DNA of 64,000 bases, taken from contig DATGLV010000034.1 in assembly GCA_035293945.1 (NCBI GenBank), forward strand, positions 1 to 64,000. The letters run 5' to 3'. A program made the position numbers and the translations under genes. This document shows, piece by piece, positions 1 to 8,737 of the stretch; position 1 is the first letter of the stretch; the number at the start of each line of letters is the position of its first letter. The DNA is from VAZQ01 sp035293945 (GTDB lineage: Bacteria; Pseudomonadota; Alphaproteobacteria; Rhizobiales; Xanthobacteraceae). The notes under the pieces are model-generated. The model worked only from the letters and a program-made list of their open reading frames with translations, made no database searches and had not been told where the DNA came from.

Positions 1-1
1 C

Positions 2-595
2 TCCACCGAGGTCGCCGCTCGCGCCGTCAAGGACGCCCGCCGCACCGTGCACACCATGTCCGCGCTCGGCAGCGCCGCCACCCGCATCGGCGAGGTGGTC
101 GGGCTCATTCAGGCAATCGCCGGCCAGACCAATCTGTTGGCGCTGAACGCCACCATCGAGGCGGCGCGCGCCGGCGAGGCCGGCCGCGGCTTTGCGGTCG
201 TCGCCTCCGAGGTCAAGTCGCTCGCCGGCCAGACCGCCAAAGCCACCGAGGAGATCGCCGGCCAGGTCGGCGCCATCCAATCGGCGGTGGCGGATGCCGC
301 GCAGGCCATCGAGCAGGTCAACACCATCATTGCCGAAATCTCCACCATCGCCTCGATCGTGGCGACCACCGTGGAGGAGCAGAACCGCGCTGTCGCCGAG
401 ATCTCCGAGGGGGTGCATCGCGCCTCCAGCGAAGCGCAAGGCGGTGCCCAGGCCATGGGGCGGGTCGCCGGCGCTTCCAAGGACGCCCGCGCGGCCGCCA
501 GTGACGTCAAATCCCTCGCCGACACCCTCTCCGCCGAGGCCGAAAGCCTCAATTCCGAGGTCCGCCACTTCCTCGCCGACGTCCAGGTCGCATAG
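2..595 (+). CDS. Methyl-accepting chemotaxis protein, C-terminal part (5' end outside window)
   Basis: This is the cytoplasmic signalling end of a chemoreceptor, which forms a long coiled-coil hairpin that contacts CheA and CheW. The reading frame is open from base 2, so the sensor and membrane part lie upstream of the window. The conserved hairpin tip is visible (GQTNLLALNATIEAARAGE followed by GRGFAVVASEVKSLA), and Ala/Glu/Gln-rich helices continue to the stop. The tip is nearly identical to that of the MHYT-type receptor at 56470-58440, so the two are paralogous in this domain. The ligand cannot be inferred from this fragment. Confidence 0.93.
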   Translation, partial: STEVAARAVKDARRTVHTMSALGSAATRIGEVVGLIQAIAGQTNLLALNATIEAARAGEAGRGFAVVASEVKSLAGQTAKATEEIAGQVGAIQSAVADAAQAIEQVNTIIAEISTIASIVATTVEEQNRAVAEISEGVHRASSEAQGGAQAMGRVAGASKDARAAASDVKSLADTLSAEAESLNSEVRHFLADVQVA

Positions 596-675
596 GGCTG
601 CTGCCGGCTTGCAATGACGGCCGTAAAGCCCGATGCAGGGCTGGCTCGCCTTCCTTGAGCATCGTTGGAGCCGAC

Positions 676-1536
676 ATGCGGCGTGGATTCGCGATCGCGC
701 TCGACGCCTTCTATCGTTTTCTCGAAGACGATGGCTGGGCGATCGCGAGCTATATCGCGATGTCGACCCTGATGGCGCTGTTTCCGTTTCTGATCCTGGT
801 GACAACGCTGGCCGCCTTCCTCGGCCCACGAAATCTCGCCGACGATGCGGCCAACCTGCTGCTTTCGACATGGCCGAAGGAGGTTTCGGCGCCGATCGCC
901 GCAGAAGTGCAACGCGTCCTGTCCACCACGCGCGGCGACGTGCTCACCGTGAGCGCCGTTTTCTCCGTCTATTTTGCCTCCAGCGGTGTTGAAAGCCTGC
1001 GCATCGGTCTCAACCGCGCCTACGACGCGACCGAAACTCGCAGCTGGCTTCTGCTGCGCATCGAATCGATCATCTACGTGCTGGTCGGCGCCTTGGCACT
1101 GCTCGCACTCTCGGTTCCGATCGTGCTCGGGCCTCTCTTGTTCGCGACCGCACTCAAGTACGCGCCCTGGCTCGAGCCGCTCGAGGCGACATTCACGTTC
1201 GTTCGCATTGCGGTCGCCACGATCGTCATCACCGTCGCGCTCGTGGTCGTCCATAAGTGGCTGCCGGCCCAGCATCGGCGCTTTCGCGAGATCGCAGTCG
1301 GCATCTTGGCGACTCTCGGCCTGTGGCTCGCCGGCGGCATCCTGTTCGGGCGCTACCTCGCGAGCTTCGCGGCGACCTACGTCACCTACTATGCGGGGCT
1401 CGCTTCAGTTATGATCGCGCTCGTCTTCCTGTACCTGACGGCATCGATCTTCATGTACGGCGCCGAGCTCAATTCGGCGATCTGGCAGCCGCATTCACGC
1501 GACCTGACGCGCGGCAATAATCGCAGGATCCGTTAA
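676..1536 (+). CDS. YihY/BrkB family inner-membrane protein
   Basis: A 286-residue polytopic membrane protein of the YihY/virulence factor BrkB family, once misannotated as ribonuclease BN. Several hydrophobic helices are visible, for example around LFPFLILVTTLAAFLG and the C-terminal MIALVFLYLTASIFMYGAELN, which is a family hallmark. ATG 676 was chosen because GGAG lies 5 nt upstream; an in-frame TTG at 655 would add seven residues. Its stop overlaps the end of the convergent ccr gene by 4 nt. The molecular function of the family is not settled; transport or envelope roles have been proposed. Confidence 0.88.
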   Translation: MRRGFAIALDAFYRFLEDDGWAIASYIAMSTLMALFPFLILVTTLAAFLGPRNLADDAANLLLSTWPKEVSAPIAAEVQRVLSTTRGDVLTVSAVFSVYFASSGVESLRIGLNRAYDATETRSWLLLRIESIIYVLVGALALLALSVPIVLGPLLFATALKYAPWLEPLEATFTFVRIAVATIVITVALVVVHKWLPAQHRRFREIAVGILATLGLWLAGGILFGRYLASFAATYVTYYAGLASVMIALVFLYLTASIFMYGAELNSAIWQPHSRDLTRGNNRRIR

Positions 1537-2819
1537 GCCGCGCCGCCCGCGGCCTCGACCGTATCCTCGAAAGTGCGCAAGCCGGCGCGCGGTGCGTTAA
1601 CCAGCACGGCCATGTTTCCCGGCGGATGCTGGTTCTTCCACATCTTCACGTGGGCGAGCGCGATCTCGGTCCACGGCAGCACTGTGCTCATACAGGGATC
1701 GACGCGGCGATCGAGGACGAACTGATTGGCCGCGCTGGCCTGCTTGAGATGCGCGAAATGCGAGCCTTGGATCCGCTTCTGCCGCATCCAGACATAGCGG
1801 GCATCGAAGGTTATGTTGAAGCCGGTAGTTCCGGCGCAGAACACCACCATACCCCCCCGCTTGACCACCAGGCAGGAGACCGGAAAAGTCTGCTCGCCCG
1901 GGTGCTCGAACACGATGTCGACGTCGCGTTTGCCGGTGATTTCCCAGATCGCCTTACCGAAGCGTCGCGCCTCTTTGACCCAATCATTGTATTGCGCTGA
2001 GTTCACCGGCGGCAGCTGGCCCCAGCACTGGAACCCCTTGCGATTGATCACGCCTTTGGCGCCGAGGCCGAGCACGTAATCGCGCTTGCTCTCGTCCGAT
2101 ATGATCCCGATCGCATTGGCGCCCGAGGCAGAGGCGAGCTGCACCCCGAATACTCCGAGGCCGCCGCTTGCTCCCCACACCAGCACGTTGTCGCCGGGCT
2201 TGAGCGTATGCGGCGGATGGCCGAACAACATCCGATAGGCAGTGGCGAGCGTCAGCGTGTAGCAGGCCGCCTCCTCCCAGGCCAGGTGCTTCGGCTTGAC
2301 CATCAGCTGGCGCGATTGCACCCGGCAGAACTGGGCGAATGAGCCGTCCGGCGTCTCGTAACCCCAGATGCGTTGCGAGGGCGACAGCATCGGGTCGCCG
2401 CCATTGCATTCCTCATCATCGCCGTCATCTTGATTGCAGTGGACGATGACCTCGTCACCGATCTTCCAGCGTCTGACCTTGGCGCCCGCGGCCCAAACCA
2501 CGCCGGCGGCATCGGAGCCGGCGATGTGATAGGGATGCTTGTGAACGTCGAAGACCGAGACCGGCTGGCCAAGTGCCGCCCAGATGCCATTGTAGTTCAC
2601 GCCGCCGGCCATGACGTAGACCAGCACTTCATCGTCGCCGATCGGCCAGGTCGGGACGACCTCGACCTGCATCGACTTGTCCGGCGGGCCGAGGCGCTCC
2701 TTGCGGATCGCCCACGCGTGCATGCGTTCGGGGACGTGGCCAAGCGGCGGGATTTCCCCGATCTCATAGAGATCCTTTAGGACCGGCGGTGTTGCCCCTC
2801 GCTGCGCGACAGCCGACAT
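1533..2819 (-). CDS. ccr: Crotonyl-CoA carboxylase/reductase
   Basis: Reductive carboxylase that converts crotonyl-CoA, CO2 and NADPH into ethylmalonyl-CoA, the key step of the ethylmalonyl-CoA pathway for acetyl-CoA assimilation. The 428-residue length matches the family. It is a zinc-independent medium-chain dehydrogenase/reductase with the nucleotide-binding glycine motif VLVWGASGGLGVFGVQLA. Long CCR-specific stretches are present, including AGGVNYNGIWAALG near residue 71, RIWGYETPDGSFAQF near residue 150 and the late GSHFAHLKQA segment. It is divergent from glsB and ecm, and ecm encodes the next-but-one enzyme of the same pathway. The gene ends convergently with the YihY gene, overlapping by 4 nt. 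Confidence 0.96.
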   Translation of the reverse strand: MSAVAQRGATPPVLKDLYEIGEIPPLGHVPERMHAWAIRKERLGPPDKSMQVEVVPTWPIGDDEVLVYVMAGGVNYNGIWAALGQPVSVFDVHKHPYHIAGSDAAGVVWAAGAKVRRWKIGDEVIVHCNQDDGDDEECNGGDPMLSPSQRIWGYETPDGSFAQFCRVQSRQLMVKPKHLAWEEAACYTLTLATAYRMLFGHPPHTLKPGDNVLVWGASGGLGVFGVQLASASGANAIGIISDESKRDYVLGLGAKGVINRKGFQCWGQLPPVNSAQYNDWVKEARRFGKAIWEITGKRDVDIVFEHPGEQTFPVSCLVVKRGGMVVFCAGTTGFNITFDARYVWMRQKRIQGSHFAHLKQASAANQFVLDRRVDPCMSTVLPWTEIALAHVKMWKNQHPPGNMAVLVNAPRAGLRTFEDTVEAAGGAA

Positions 2820-3125
2820 GGGCTACTCCTCCCGCGGCGCACCCGAAGCTTGGCTTAGGATTGATCGACAGTCTGCCCTAGTCTATGCTGCGCTGCAACA
2901 GGACTCCGGAGCGGCCCCGGTTCCGCTGCATTGTGGCGGGAGGACCGGAGGACTGAGGGTGGAAGACATCGGGACGGAAGAGCATGGGGAGGGTTGCGGG
3001 GAGTTGTCGCCGCGGCCCGCAGGGCGCGGCTGACAGCTGCTGGCCAAGCTAATAGTCTTGCTTGTCGCGGCGAACGGCAGAGCCATTGGGGCTAGCAGCG
3101 GCCGCTTCCTGGGGGAGGAACGCAC
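2820..3125. other. Divergent intergenic region between ccr and glsB
   Basis: This 306-bp GC-rich gap must carry the promoters of ccr (leftward) and of the glsB-ecm pair (rightward). No convincing gene, clear sigma70 boxes or strong operator was recognised. A Shine-Dalgarno GGGGGAGGA sits just before the glsB start. Confidence 0.5.
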
Positions 3126-3371
3126 ATGTCTTTGATCATTTTTCTTGTTGTTGGTCTGATCGCCGGGTGGCTCGCTGGTCAGATCGTGCGCGGTGGCGGA
3201 TTTGGCTTCATCGGCGACATCATTGTTGGTGTCATCGGCGCGTTCATCGCCGGCTTGCTTCTGCCGCGGCTTGGCATCTCCTTTGGAGGCGGATTCATGG
3301 CAGATGTTATCGACGCGCTGATCGGCGCGGTGATTCTGCTCCTCATTCTCAAGCTCCTCAACCGCAAATAG
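3126..3371 (+). CDS. GlsB/YeaQ/YmgE family stress-response membrane protein
   Basis: A small 81-residue, glycine-rich, three-helix inner-membrane protein of the transglycosylase-associated (GlsB/YeaQ/YmgE) family. The pattern GLIAGWLAGQIVRGGGFGFIGDI, then a helix ending in GLLLPRLGI, then a final LIGAVILLLILKLL helix is diagnostic (segments given here are read in three separate parts). It has a strong GGGGAGGA ribosome site 6 nt before the ATG. The family is linked to general envelope and stress responses, but its biochemical role is unknown. It lies 43 nt upstream of ecm and may be cotranscribed with it. Confidence 0.9.
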   Translation: MSLIIFLVVGLIAGWLAGQIVRGGGFGFIGDIIVGVIGAFIAGLLLPRLGISFGGGFMADVIDALIGAVILLLILKLLNRK

Positions 3372-3414
3372 GAACAGTCAGGCCGGCTGCCGGGGCCGGG
3401 CGGATCGGAGACAG

Positions 3415-5376
3415 ATGCGCGACAAGCCCTGGATTTTCCGCACCTATGCGGGCCACTCGACGGCGCCGCAATCGAATGCGCTCTATCGCAAGAACCTCGC
3501 CAAAGGCCAGACCGGCCTCTCGGTAGCTTTCGATCTGCCGACGCAGACCGGCTACGACAGCGACCACCCGCAGGCGCGCGGCGAGGTGGGCAAAGTCGGA
3601 GTGCCAGTCTCCCATCTCGGCGACATGCGCACCCTGTTCGACGGCATCCCGCTCGGCGAGATGAACACGTCGATGACCATCAACGCGACCGCTGCCTGGC
3701 TGCTCGCCCTCTACGTGGCGCTCGCCGATGAACGCGGCGTGCCGCGGGCAGCGCTGCAGGGGACCACGCAAAACGACATCATCAAGGAATATCTGTCACG
3801 CGGCACCCACGTCTACCCGCCGGCGGCGTCGATGCGGTTGATCAAGGATACGATCGTGTTCACGACCCGCGAGATGCCGAAATGGAACCCGACCAATATC
3901 TGCTCCTACCATCTGCAGGAGGCGGGTGCGACGCCGGTGCAGGAGATCGCCTTCGCGCTCGCCAACGCGATCGCGGTGCTCGACACCGTCAAAGCCTCCG
4001 GCGAGGTCGCCCCGGAGGCCTTCGGCGACGTGGTCGGGCGCATCTCGTTCTTCGTCAATGCGGGCCTGCAGTTCATCACCGAGATCTGCAAGATGCGGGC
4101 GTTCGTGGAGCTGTGGGACGAGATCACGGCGACCCGCTACGGCGTCAGCGACCCCAAGCAGCGCATGTTTCGCTACGGGGTGCAGGTCAATTCGCTGGGC
4201 TTAACTGAGCAACAGCCGGAAAACAATGTCGCCCGTATCCTGATCGAGATGCTGGCGGTGACGCTGTCGAAAGGTGCGCGGGCCCGCGCGGTTCAGCTGC
4301 CGGCGTGGAACGAGGCGCTGGGCCTGCCGCGACCATGGGACCAGCAGTGGTCGCTACGGCTGCAGCAGATCCTCGCTTACGAAACCGACCTGTTGGACTA
4401 CGGCGACATCTTCAACGGCTCGCCGGAGATCGCCGCCAAAGTGGCCGAGCTCACGCGCGAGGCCAAGGAGGAGCTCGCCCATATCGAGGCTTTGGGCGGC
4501 GCTGTGGCGGCGGTCGAGCAGGGCTACATGAAGCAGCAGCTGGTTGAATCCAATACGCGGCGAGTGGAGGCAATCGAGCGCGGTGAGCGGATCGTGGTCG
4601 GCGTCAACCGTTTCACCGAGACCGAGCCGTCGCCGCTCGCCGATGCGGCCGATGCAATCCTTACCGTCTCGCCGCAGGCCGAGGCGCAGCAAGTCGAGCG
4701 GCTCAAAGCCTGGCGCGCAGCGCGCGACGAAGCCGCCGTTGCAGCGGCGCTCCGAGATCTGCGCGCCTGCGCCCGGGACGGACGCAATATCATGCCGCCG
4801 TCGATCGCCTGCGCCAAAGCGGGCGTGACCACCGGTGAATGGGCGTTTTGCCTGCGCGAAGCATTTGGCGAATATCGCGCGGCGACCGGGGTTGGCCGCG
4901 CGGTGCGCAACGATTCGACCGGCCTCGACGACCTGCGCGCCGATGTCGATCGTGTTTCGCGCAAGCTCGGCCGCCGGCTGAAGTTCCTGGTTGGCAAGCC
5001 GGGACTGGACGGCCACTCCAACGGCGCCGAGCAGATTGCGGTACGCGCGCGCGACTCAGGCATGGACGTGGTCTACGAGGGCATAAGGCTCACTCCGGCC
5101 GAAATCGTTGCGGCGGCGCGCGAGCAGCGCGCGCATGTGGTTGGGCTGTCCATCCTCTCAGGATCGCACCTGCCCTTGGTCAAGGAGGTGGTTGCCCGCA
5201 TGCACGAAGCCGGCCTCGACGAGGTTCCGGTCGTGGTCGGCGGTATTATTCCGCCTGAGGATGCAAGCGAGTTGAAAGCTGCGGGGGTCGCCGCGGTGTA
5301 CACGCCCAAGGATTTTCGCATCAACCACATCATGGCTGACGTGATTCGCATCGTGGATAGCGCGAACGCCAATTAA
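3415..5376 (+). CDS. ecm: Ethylmalonyl-CoA mutase (MeaA-type, B12-dependent)
   Basis: Adenosylcobalamin-dependent mutase converting (2R)-ethylmalonyl-CoA to (2S)-methylsuccinyl-CoA in the ethylmalonyl-CoA pathway. The 653-residue protein has a TIM-barrel mutase domain (about 1-480, with the family stretch VAFDLPTQTGYDSDH near residue 39) and a C-terminal B12-binding domain (about 520-650) whose DxHxxG motif is Asp532-Gly-His534-Ser-Asn-Gly. Methylmalonyl-CoA mutase is the closest alternative. The single-subunit length, the start with MRDKPWIFRTYAGHS and the proximity of ccr favour ethylmalonyl-CoA mutase (older name meaA). No cobalamin riboswitch was seen upstream. Confidence 0.93.
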   Translation: MRDKPWIFRTYAGHSTAPQSNALYRKNLAKGQTGLSVAFDLPTQTGYDSDHPQARGEVGKVGVPVSHLGDMRTLFDGIPLGEMNTSMTINATAAWLLALYVALADERGVPRAALQGTTQNDIIKEYLSRGTHVYPPAASMRLIKDTIVFTTREMPKWNPTNICSYHLQEAGATPVQEIAFALANAIAVLDTVKASGEVAPEAFGDVVGRISFFVNAGLQFITEICKMRAFVELWDEITATRYGVSDPKQRMFRYGVQVNSLGLTEQQPENNVARILIEMLAVTLSKGARARAVQLPAWNEALGLPRPWDQQWSLRLQQILAYETDLLDYGDIFNGSPEIAAKVAELTREAKEELAHIEALGGAVAAVEQGYMKQQLVESNTRRVEAIERGERIVVGVNRFTETEPSPLADAADAILTVSPQAEAQQVERLKAWRAARDEAAVAAALRDLRACARDGRNIMPPSIACAKAGVTTGEWAFCLREAFGEYRAATGVGRAVRNDSTGLDDLRADVDRVSRKLGRRLKFLVGKPGLDGHSNGAEQIAVRARDSGMDVVYEGIRLTPAEIVAAAREQRAHVVGLSILSGSHLPLVKEVVARMHEAGLDEVPVVVGGIIPPEDASELKAAGVAAVYTPKDFRINHIMADVIRIVDSANAN

Positions 5377-5399
5377 GGCATGGGCGAGAACGCGCATGC

Positions 5400-5417
5400 C
5401 TGCATCAATAGATGCAG
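5400..5417. repeat. Perfect 7-bp stem-loop just after ecm
   Basis: CTGCATC, loop AATA, GATGCAG, starting 24 nt after the ecm stop codon. No T-tract follows, so it may protect an mRNA 3' end or be a weak terminator rather than a classic one. Confidence 0.4.
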
Positions 5418-5627
5418 AGCATCGGCTTCGACGATTTGCCCAGAGCCTGTCGCATCAGTGCAACACTTCGCAAAAAATCTATTCAATTCAATTCGTTACC
5501 CGGCCCAACAGATGCCCATTGGGCGCTTTCGCGCCGCTCGCGGTGCTGGGAAATCCTTGACAGACACCCGCACAAGGCCGACGCTCGCCCGCGACAATAG
5601 ATCGACTTGACGGGGGGTATGGGCAGC

Positions 5628-5662
5628 AGCGCCGCACACGCAAGTGGGCGGCGCTTGCTTTT
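5628..5662 (+). terminator. Possible rho-independent terminator downstream of ecm
   Basis: A perfect 8-bp GC-rich stem AGCGCCGC / GCGGCGCT (5628-5635 and 5648-5655) with a 12-nt loop, followed by TGCTTTT on the plus strand. It lies about 250 nt after the ecm stop, and its T-rich side suits rightward transcripts only. Confidence 0.4.
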
Positions 5663-5728
5663 GTGGTCTGCCTTCGCGCGGGTGCAGCACGCCGCCGCCT
5701 GAAGAGTTCCAGTCGACAGGTCCTGGAC

Positions 5729-6964
5729 TTACGCGCTGCCGACCAGCGAAGCCAGCAAGCGCGTCAGCGCGGCCGGGCTGATCGGCTTGACCAGATATCC
5801 GCTCATTCCAGCGGCACGCCCGGCGGCCTCATCGGCGGTATTCGCGCGTCCGGAAATTCCGATGACCGCAACACGGTTGGCCGGCGAATCGAGCGCGCGG
5901 ATGCGCCGTGTCGCGTCGAGTCCATCTAGACCCGGCAAGGTCACGTCCATCAGCACGGCATCGTAGCCGCCACGCGCCGCCGCCTCGACCGCGGCGCTAC
6001 CGGTGCCGACAAAATCGGCCCGATGTCCAAGCTCGCTCAGGATGGTGTTGAGCACGACGCGGCCATAGGGATTGTCCTCGGCACAGAGAATCTTCAGCGG
6101 CCGCAGCGGAGCGGTGGAATTCCCTGCCCCTGAACCATCACCCTCGGCCGCAGTAGCGGCTTCCGCCACCGGATCGACAAGCGCAGTCAGCTCGAATCGC
6201 GAGCCGGACCCGGGCCTGCTCGTGACCTTGAGGTCGCCCCCCATGGCCTTGGCGACGCGCTTGACGAGAGAAAGACCAAGACCAGCGCCGCCAAAGCGGC
6301 GCACGCTCTCGTCGCTGCCCTGCGTGAACGGGCGGAACAATCGCCGCAGCTCGCGCGGCTCAAGCCCGATGCCGGTATCGGAAATGGTGAAGCGCAGGCG
6401 CACACGACCGCGCACAGCCTGTTCGGCACCTGCCTCGAGCTTGACGGTGCCGCGTTCGGTGAACTTGACCGCGTTGTCGATCAGATTCTCGATGGCGCCG
6501 CGCAAACGCAGCGGATCGCCGATCACGGCTTCGGGCAGACTGGGCGCAATCACCAGCTCCGCCTTGAGGCCCTTGGCATCCGCCCGCGCGGCCAGCGAAG
6601 CCCCCAGCGTCTGTGCCAGGCGCCGCGGCCGGACGAGCTCGCGCCGCAGGACGAGACCCTTGGCGCCGGCACGTGCGGCATCGACGATGAGCGATGTGAG
6701 CATCGCAAGGTGCTCGGCGGCGCTCTTGATGGCAACGGCCCAGCCGCGTTCGCGCTCGCCGAGCTCGGAGGATGCGAGCAGCTCGCTCAGCGAAAGGATC
6801 CCAGTCAGCGGCGTGCGAATCTCATGTGCGAGCTCCGCCAGTGTCGTCATGATGGCGCGCTCTCTCGCATCCGCCGGGCCGCGCCGCGGTGCTGCGCCGC
6901 GCTTGCGGCGCGGAGCCTGCGGCTTGATTGTTGTTGATCTCTTGCGTGCCATTTGTGCGCTCAA
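5729..6964 (-). CDS. Soluble hybrid sensor histidine kinase (HisKA-HATPase-REC)
   Basis: A 411-residue two-component kinase with a fused receiver domain. After a basic N-terminal tail of about 35 residues comes the HisKA dimerisation helix with phospho-acceptor His47 in LAHEIRTPLTG. The ATPase domain follows with N box (LIDNAVKF, about 161-168), G1 (DTGIGL, about 196-201) and G2 (GGAGLGLSL, about 225-233). The receiver domain starts near residue 290 with phospho-acceptor Asp340 in VLMDVTLPGLDG and the KP lysine near the end. No membrane segment or sensor domain is visible, so it is cytosolic and its stimulus or partner is unknown. ATG 6952 is a possible alternative start. No cognate regulator gene is adjacent. 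Confidence 0.9.
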   Translation of the reverse strand: MSAQMARKRSTTIKPQAPRRKRGAAPRRGPADARERAIMTTLAELAHEIRTPLTGILSLSELLASSELGERERGWAVAIKSAAEHLAMLTSLIVDAARAGAKGLVLRRELVRPRRLAQTLGASLAARADAKGLKAELVIAPSLPEAVIGDPLRLRGAIENLIDNAVKFTERGTVKLEAGAEQAVRGRVRLRFTISDTGIGLEPRELRRLFRPFTQGSDESVRRFGGAGLGLSLVKRVAKAMGGDLKVTSRPGSGSRFELTALVDPVAEAATAAEGDGSGAGNSTAPLRPLKILCAEDNPYGRVVLNTILSELGHRADFVGTGSAAVEAAARGGYDAVLMDVTLPGLDGLDATRRIRALDSPANRVAVIGISGRANTADEAAGRAAGMSGYLVKPISPAALTRLLASLVGSA

Positions 6965-7043
6965 TTATCGCGCACCATGGCACGAAGCGATCAACGGAAC
7001 CATAATCAATCCGCCCGAGCAAAAGCGATTCCGGGGGGTGATC

Positions 7044-7961
7044 CTACCCCGCCAAACCAACCATTCGCCTGATATCGACCGCTGTGTGGCCGCTTCTTCG
7101 CAGCGCGCGCAACGCGGTTGCCTGCGTCGATTTGGAAAGCTTGCGCCCCTCGGCATCGCAGATCAAACGATGATGGCGATAGACGGGTACCGGCAGGCCG
7201 AGGAGCGCCTGCAGCAGGCGATGAATTGCGGTCGCCCAGAACAGGTCGCGCCCACGCACCACGTGGGTGATGCCTTGGCGCGCATCATCGATCACGACCG
7301 CGAGATGGTAGCTTGCGGGCACCTCCTTGCGGCCAAGCACCACGTCGCCCCAGCGCTGCGGTGCCGCGGTGATAATGCCGGTTTCCCCATCAGGACCCGC
7401 CCCGGTCTCGTTCCACGTAAGCGACGCCGGTGCCACGCGCGCGAGCGCCGCCGCGAGATCAAGGCGCAGCGCATAGGGCTCGCCGGCCGCGATGCGGCGC
7501 TCGCGCTCGGCAGGCGCGAGCGTGCGGGCGCTGCCCGGATACAGAGGTGCGCCGTCAGGATCGCGCGGCCACCCGGCCGGCGCGGCGGCGACCTGCGCCG
7601 CAATCTCAGCCCGGCTTTCAAAGCTCGGATAAACGAGGCCCTGAGCCTGGAGCTGCGCCAAAGCCGCTTGGTATTCGTCGAAATGCTCGCTCTGCCGCCG
7701 CACCGGTTCCTCCCAGGCGATGCCGAGCCAAGCCAGGTCCTCGCAGATCGCGGTCGCGAGCTCCGGTCGGCAGCGCGTGCGGTCAATGTCTTCAATGCGC
7801 AAGAGGAAGCGTCCACCCTCCGCACGAGTCATGTCGAAATTCAACAGCGCGGAGAGCGCGTGGCCGAGATGCAGGTAGCCGTTGGGGCTCGGCGCAAAAC
7901 GGAAGGAGCTCATGCGGTGAATGGGCTGGCTGCGAAGAAAGCGGTTGCGTGCGCCTCGCAT
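7044..7961 (-). CDS. gluQ: Glutamyl-Q tRNA(Asp) synthetase
   Basis: Truncated GluRS paralogue that activates glutamate and attaches it to queuosine 34 of tRNA(Asp). The class I Rossmann fold is clear: HIGH-type HLGH at residues 31-34, a KMSKS-type RKLSKS near the C-terminus, and no anticodon-binding domain, as in the family (about 300 residues). The usual zinc-binding cysteines appear lost: the YPxFx segment at 111-115 has Ser113 and Glu115, and the YPGxx segment at 141-145 ends in Ala145. Start 7961 has GGAG 9 nt upstream; ATG 7913 is an alternative that begins right at the conserved fold (SSFRFAPSPNG). It is divergent from the AlkA-like gene. Confidence 0.93.
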   Translation of the reverse strand: MRGARNRFLRSQPIHRMSSFRFAPSPNGYLHLGHALSALLNFDMTRAEGGRFLLRIEDIDRTRCRPELATAICEDLAWLGIAWEEPVRRQSEHFDEYQAALAQLQAQGLVYPSFESRAEIAAQVAAAPAGWPRDPDGAPLYPGSARTLAPAERERRIAAGEPYALRLDLAAALARVAPASLTWNETGAGPDGETGIITAAPQRWGDVVLGRKEVPASYHLAVVIDDARQGITHVVRGRDLFWATAIHRLLQALLGLPVPVYRHHRLICDAEGRKLSKSTQATALRALRRSGHTAVDIRRMVGLAG

Positions 7962-7978
7962 TTGTAGATGCTCCGCGC

Positions 7979-8737
7979 ATGTCTTTCTATATTCACACCG
8001 AAGCCGATCTTGACCACGCGATGGCGGGGCTTATCGCCGCTGATCCGCGTTGGCGCACCGCTCTCGCGGTGGCCGGCCGACCGTTGCTGCGGCGGCGGGC
8101 GGACGGATTTGCGGGCCTTGCCGCGATCGTAGTCTCCCAACAACTCTCGACCGCCAGCGCCAAGGCAATCTGGGGCCGGCTTGAGGCTTCGCTCGATTCC
8201 ATAAGCCCGGAAATCATCCGCAAAGCGCGCAGCGCCAAGCTTGCGCGCGCCGGGCTCTCGGCACCCAAGATCCGCACCTTGAAGGCGATTGCGCGCGCGA
8301 TCCAAAGCGGCGAGCTCGATCTCGCCGCTTTGAACGGACTTTCAGCCGACGAGGCGCATCGGCGCCTGACCGCGATCCACGGCATCGGTCCCTGGACGGC
8401 GGACATCTACCTTTTGTTCTGCCTTGGCCACGCGGATGCCTGGCCGGCGGGCGATCTCGCCCTGCAGGAAGCCGCGCGGATGTTGCTCGGCTTGGCTGCA
8501 CGGCCTTCGAGCCGCGACATGGGACCGCTCGCCGAGGCGTGGCGCCCATGGCGCGGCGCGGCCGCGTGCATGCTGTGGACCTATTACAGAGCCGCCAAGC
8601 AGCGCGACGGCGCCGCGATCGCGCCAACAGGACCAGTGCGTGCCCCTGAAAAACGGATACCCGATTTGCGAAAAAGGGCCGCTCCCGCGAAAGCGAGGCA
8701 TGGCGCCGATGCAAAAAATGGAGCGCGGAGCACCTGA
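7979..8737 (+). CDS. DNA-3-methyladenine glycosylase, AlkA-like (HhH-GPD)
   Basis: Base-excision repair glycosylase that removes alkylated purines from DNA. The 252-residue protein has the helix-hairpin-helix GPD signature: IHGIGPWTADIYLLF, followed by a loop and the catalytic Asp159 in GDLALQ. The IVVSQQLS segment near residue 50 is also typical of AlkA-like catalytic domains. It lacks the N-terminal AlkA_N domain of the E. coli enzyme, as do many short bacterial homologues. A lysine/arginine-rich tail follows the domain. ATG 7979 fits the conserved N-terminus; the frame is open further upstream but that part is antisense to gluQ. Its stop overlaps the next start by 1 nt, implying translational coupling. 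Confidence 0.92.
   Translation: MSFYIHTEADLDHAMAGLIAADPRWRTALAVAGRPLLRRRADGFAGLAAIVVSQQLSTASAKAIWGRLEASLDSISPEIIRKARSAKLARAGLSAPKIRTLKAIARAIQSGELDLAALNGLSADEAHRRLTAIHGIGPWTADIYLLFCLGHADAWPAGDLALQEAARMLLGLAARPSSRDMGPLAEAWRPWRGAAACMLWTYYRAAKQRDGAAIAPTGPVRAPEKRIPDLRKRAAPAKARHGADAKNGARST

Larger units (their letters stand above)
5377..5728. other. Intergenic region between ecm and hybrid kinase (convergent ends)
   Basis: A 352-bp gap between two convergent genes. It holds a short perfect stem-loop at 5400-5417 and a stronger terminator-like hairpin at 5628-5655. A TTGACA hexamer at 5557-5562 has no matching -10 box at a proper distance. The short frames here show no family resemblance and were not called as genes. 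Confidence 0.5.

Noticed and set aside
3372..3414. Possible cobalamin riboswitch before ecm
   Set aside because: The gap is only 43 nt and lacks any B12-box-like sequence; the region before glsB shows none either.
5557..5562. TTGACA as a promoter -35 box
   Set aside because: No -10-like hexamer occurs at 15-19 nt, and there is no gene downstream on that strand.
6072..7967. A 631-codon plus-strand frame
   Set aside because: Antisense to the hybrid kinase and gluQ; no domain, very Arg/Ser-rich.
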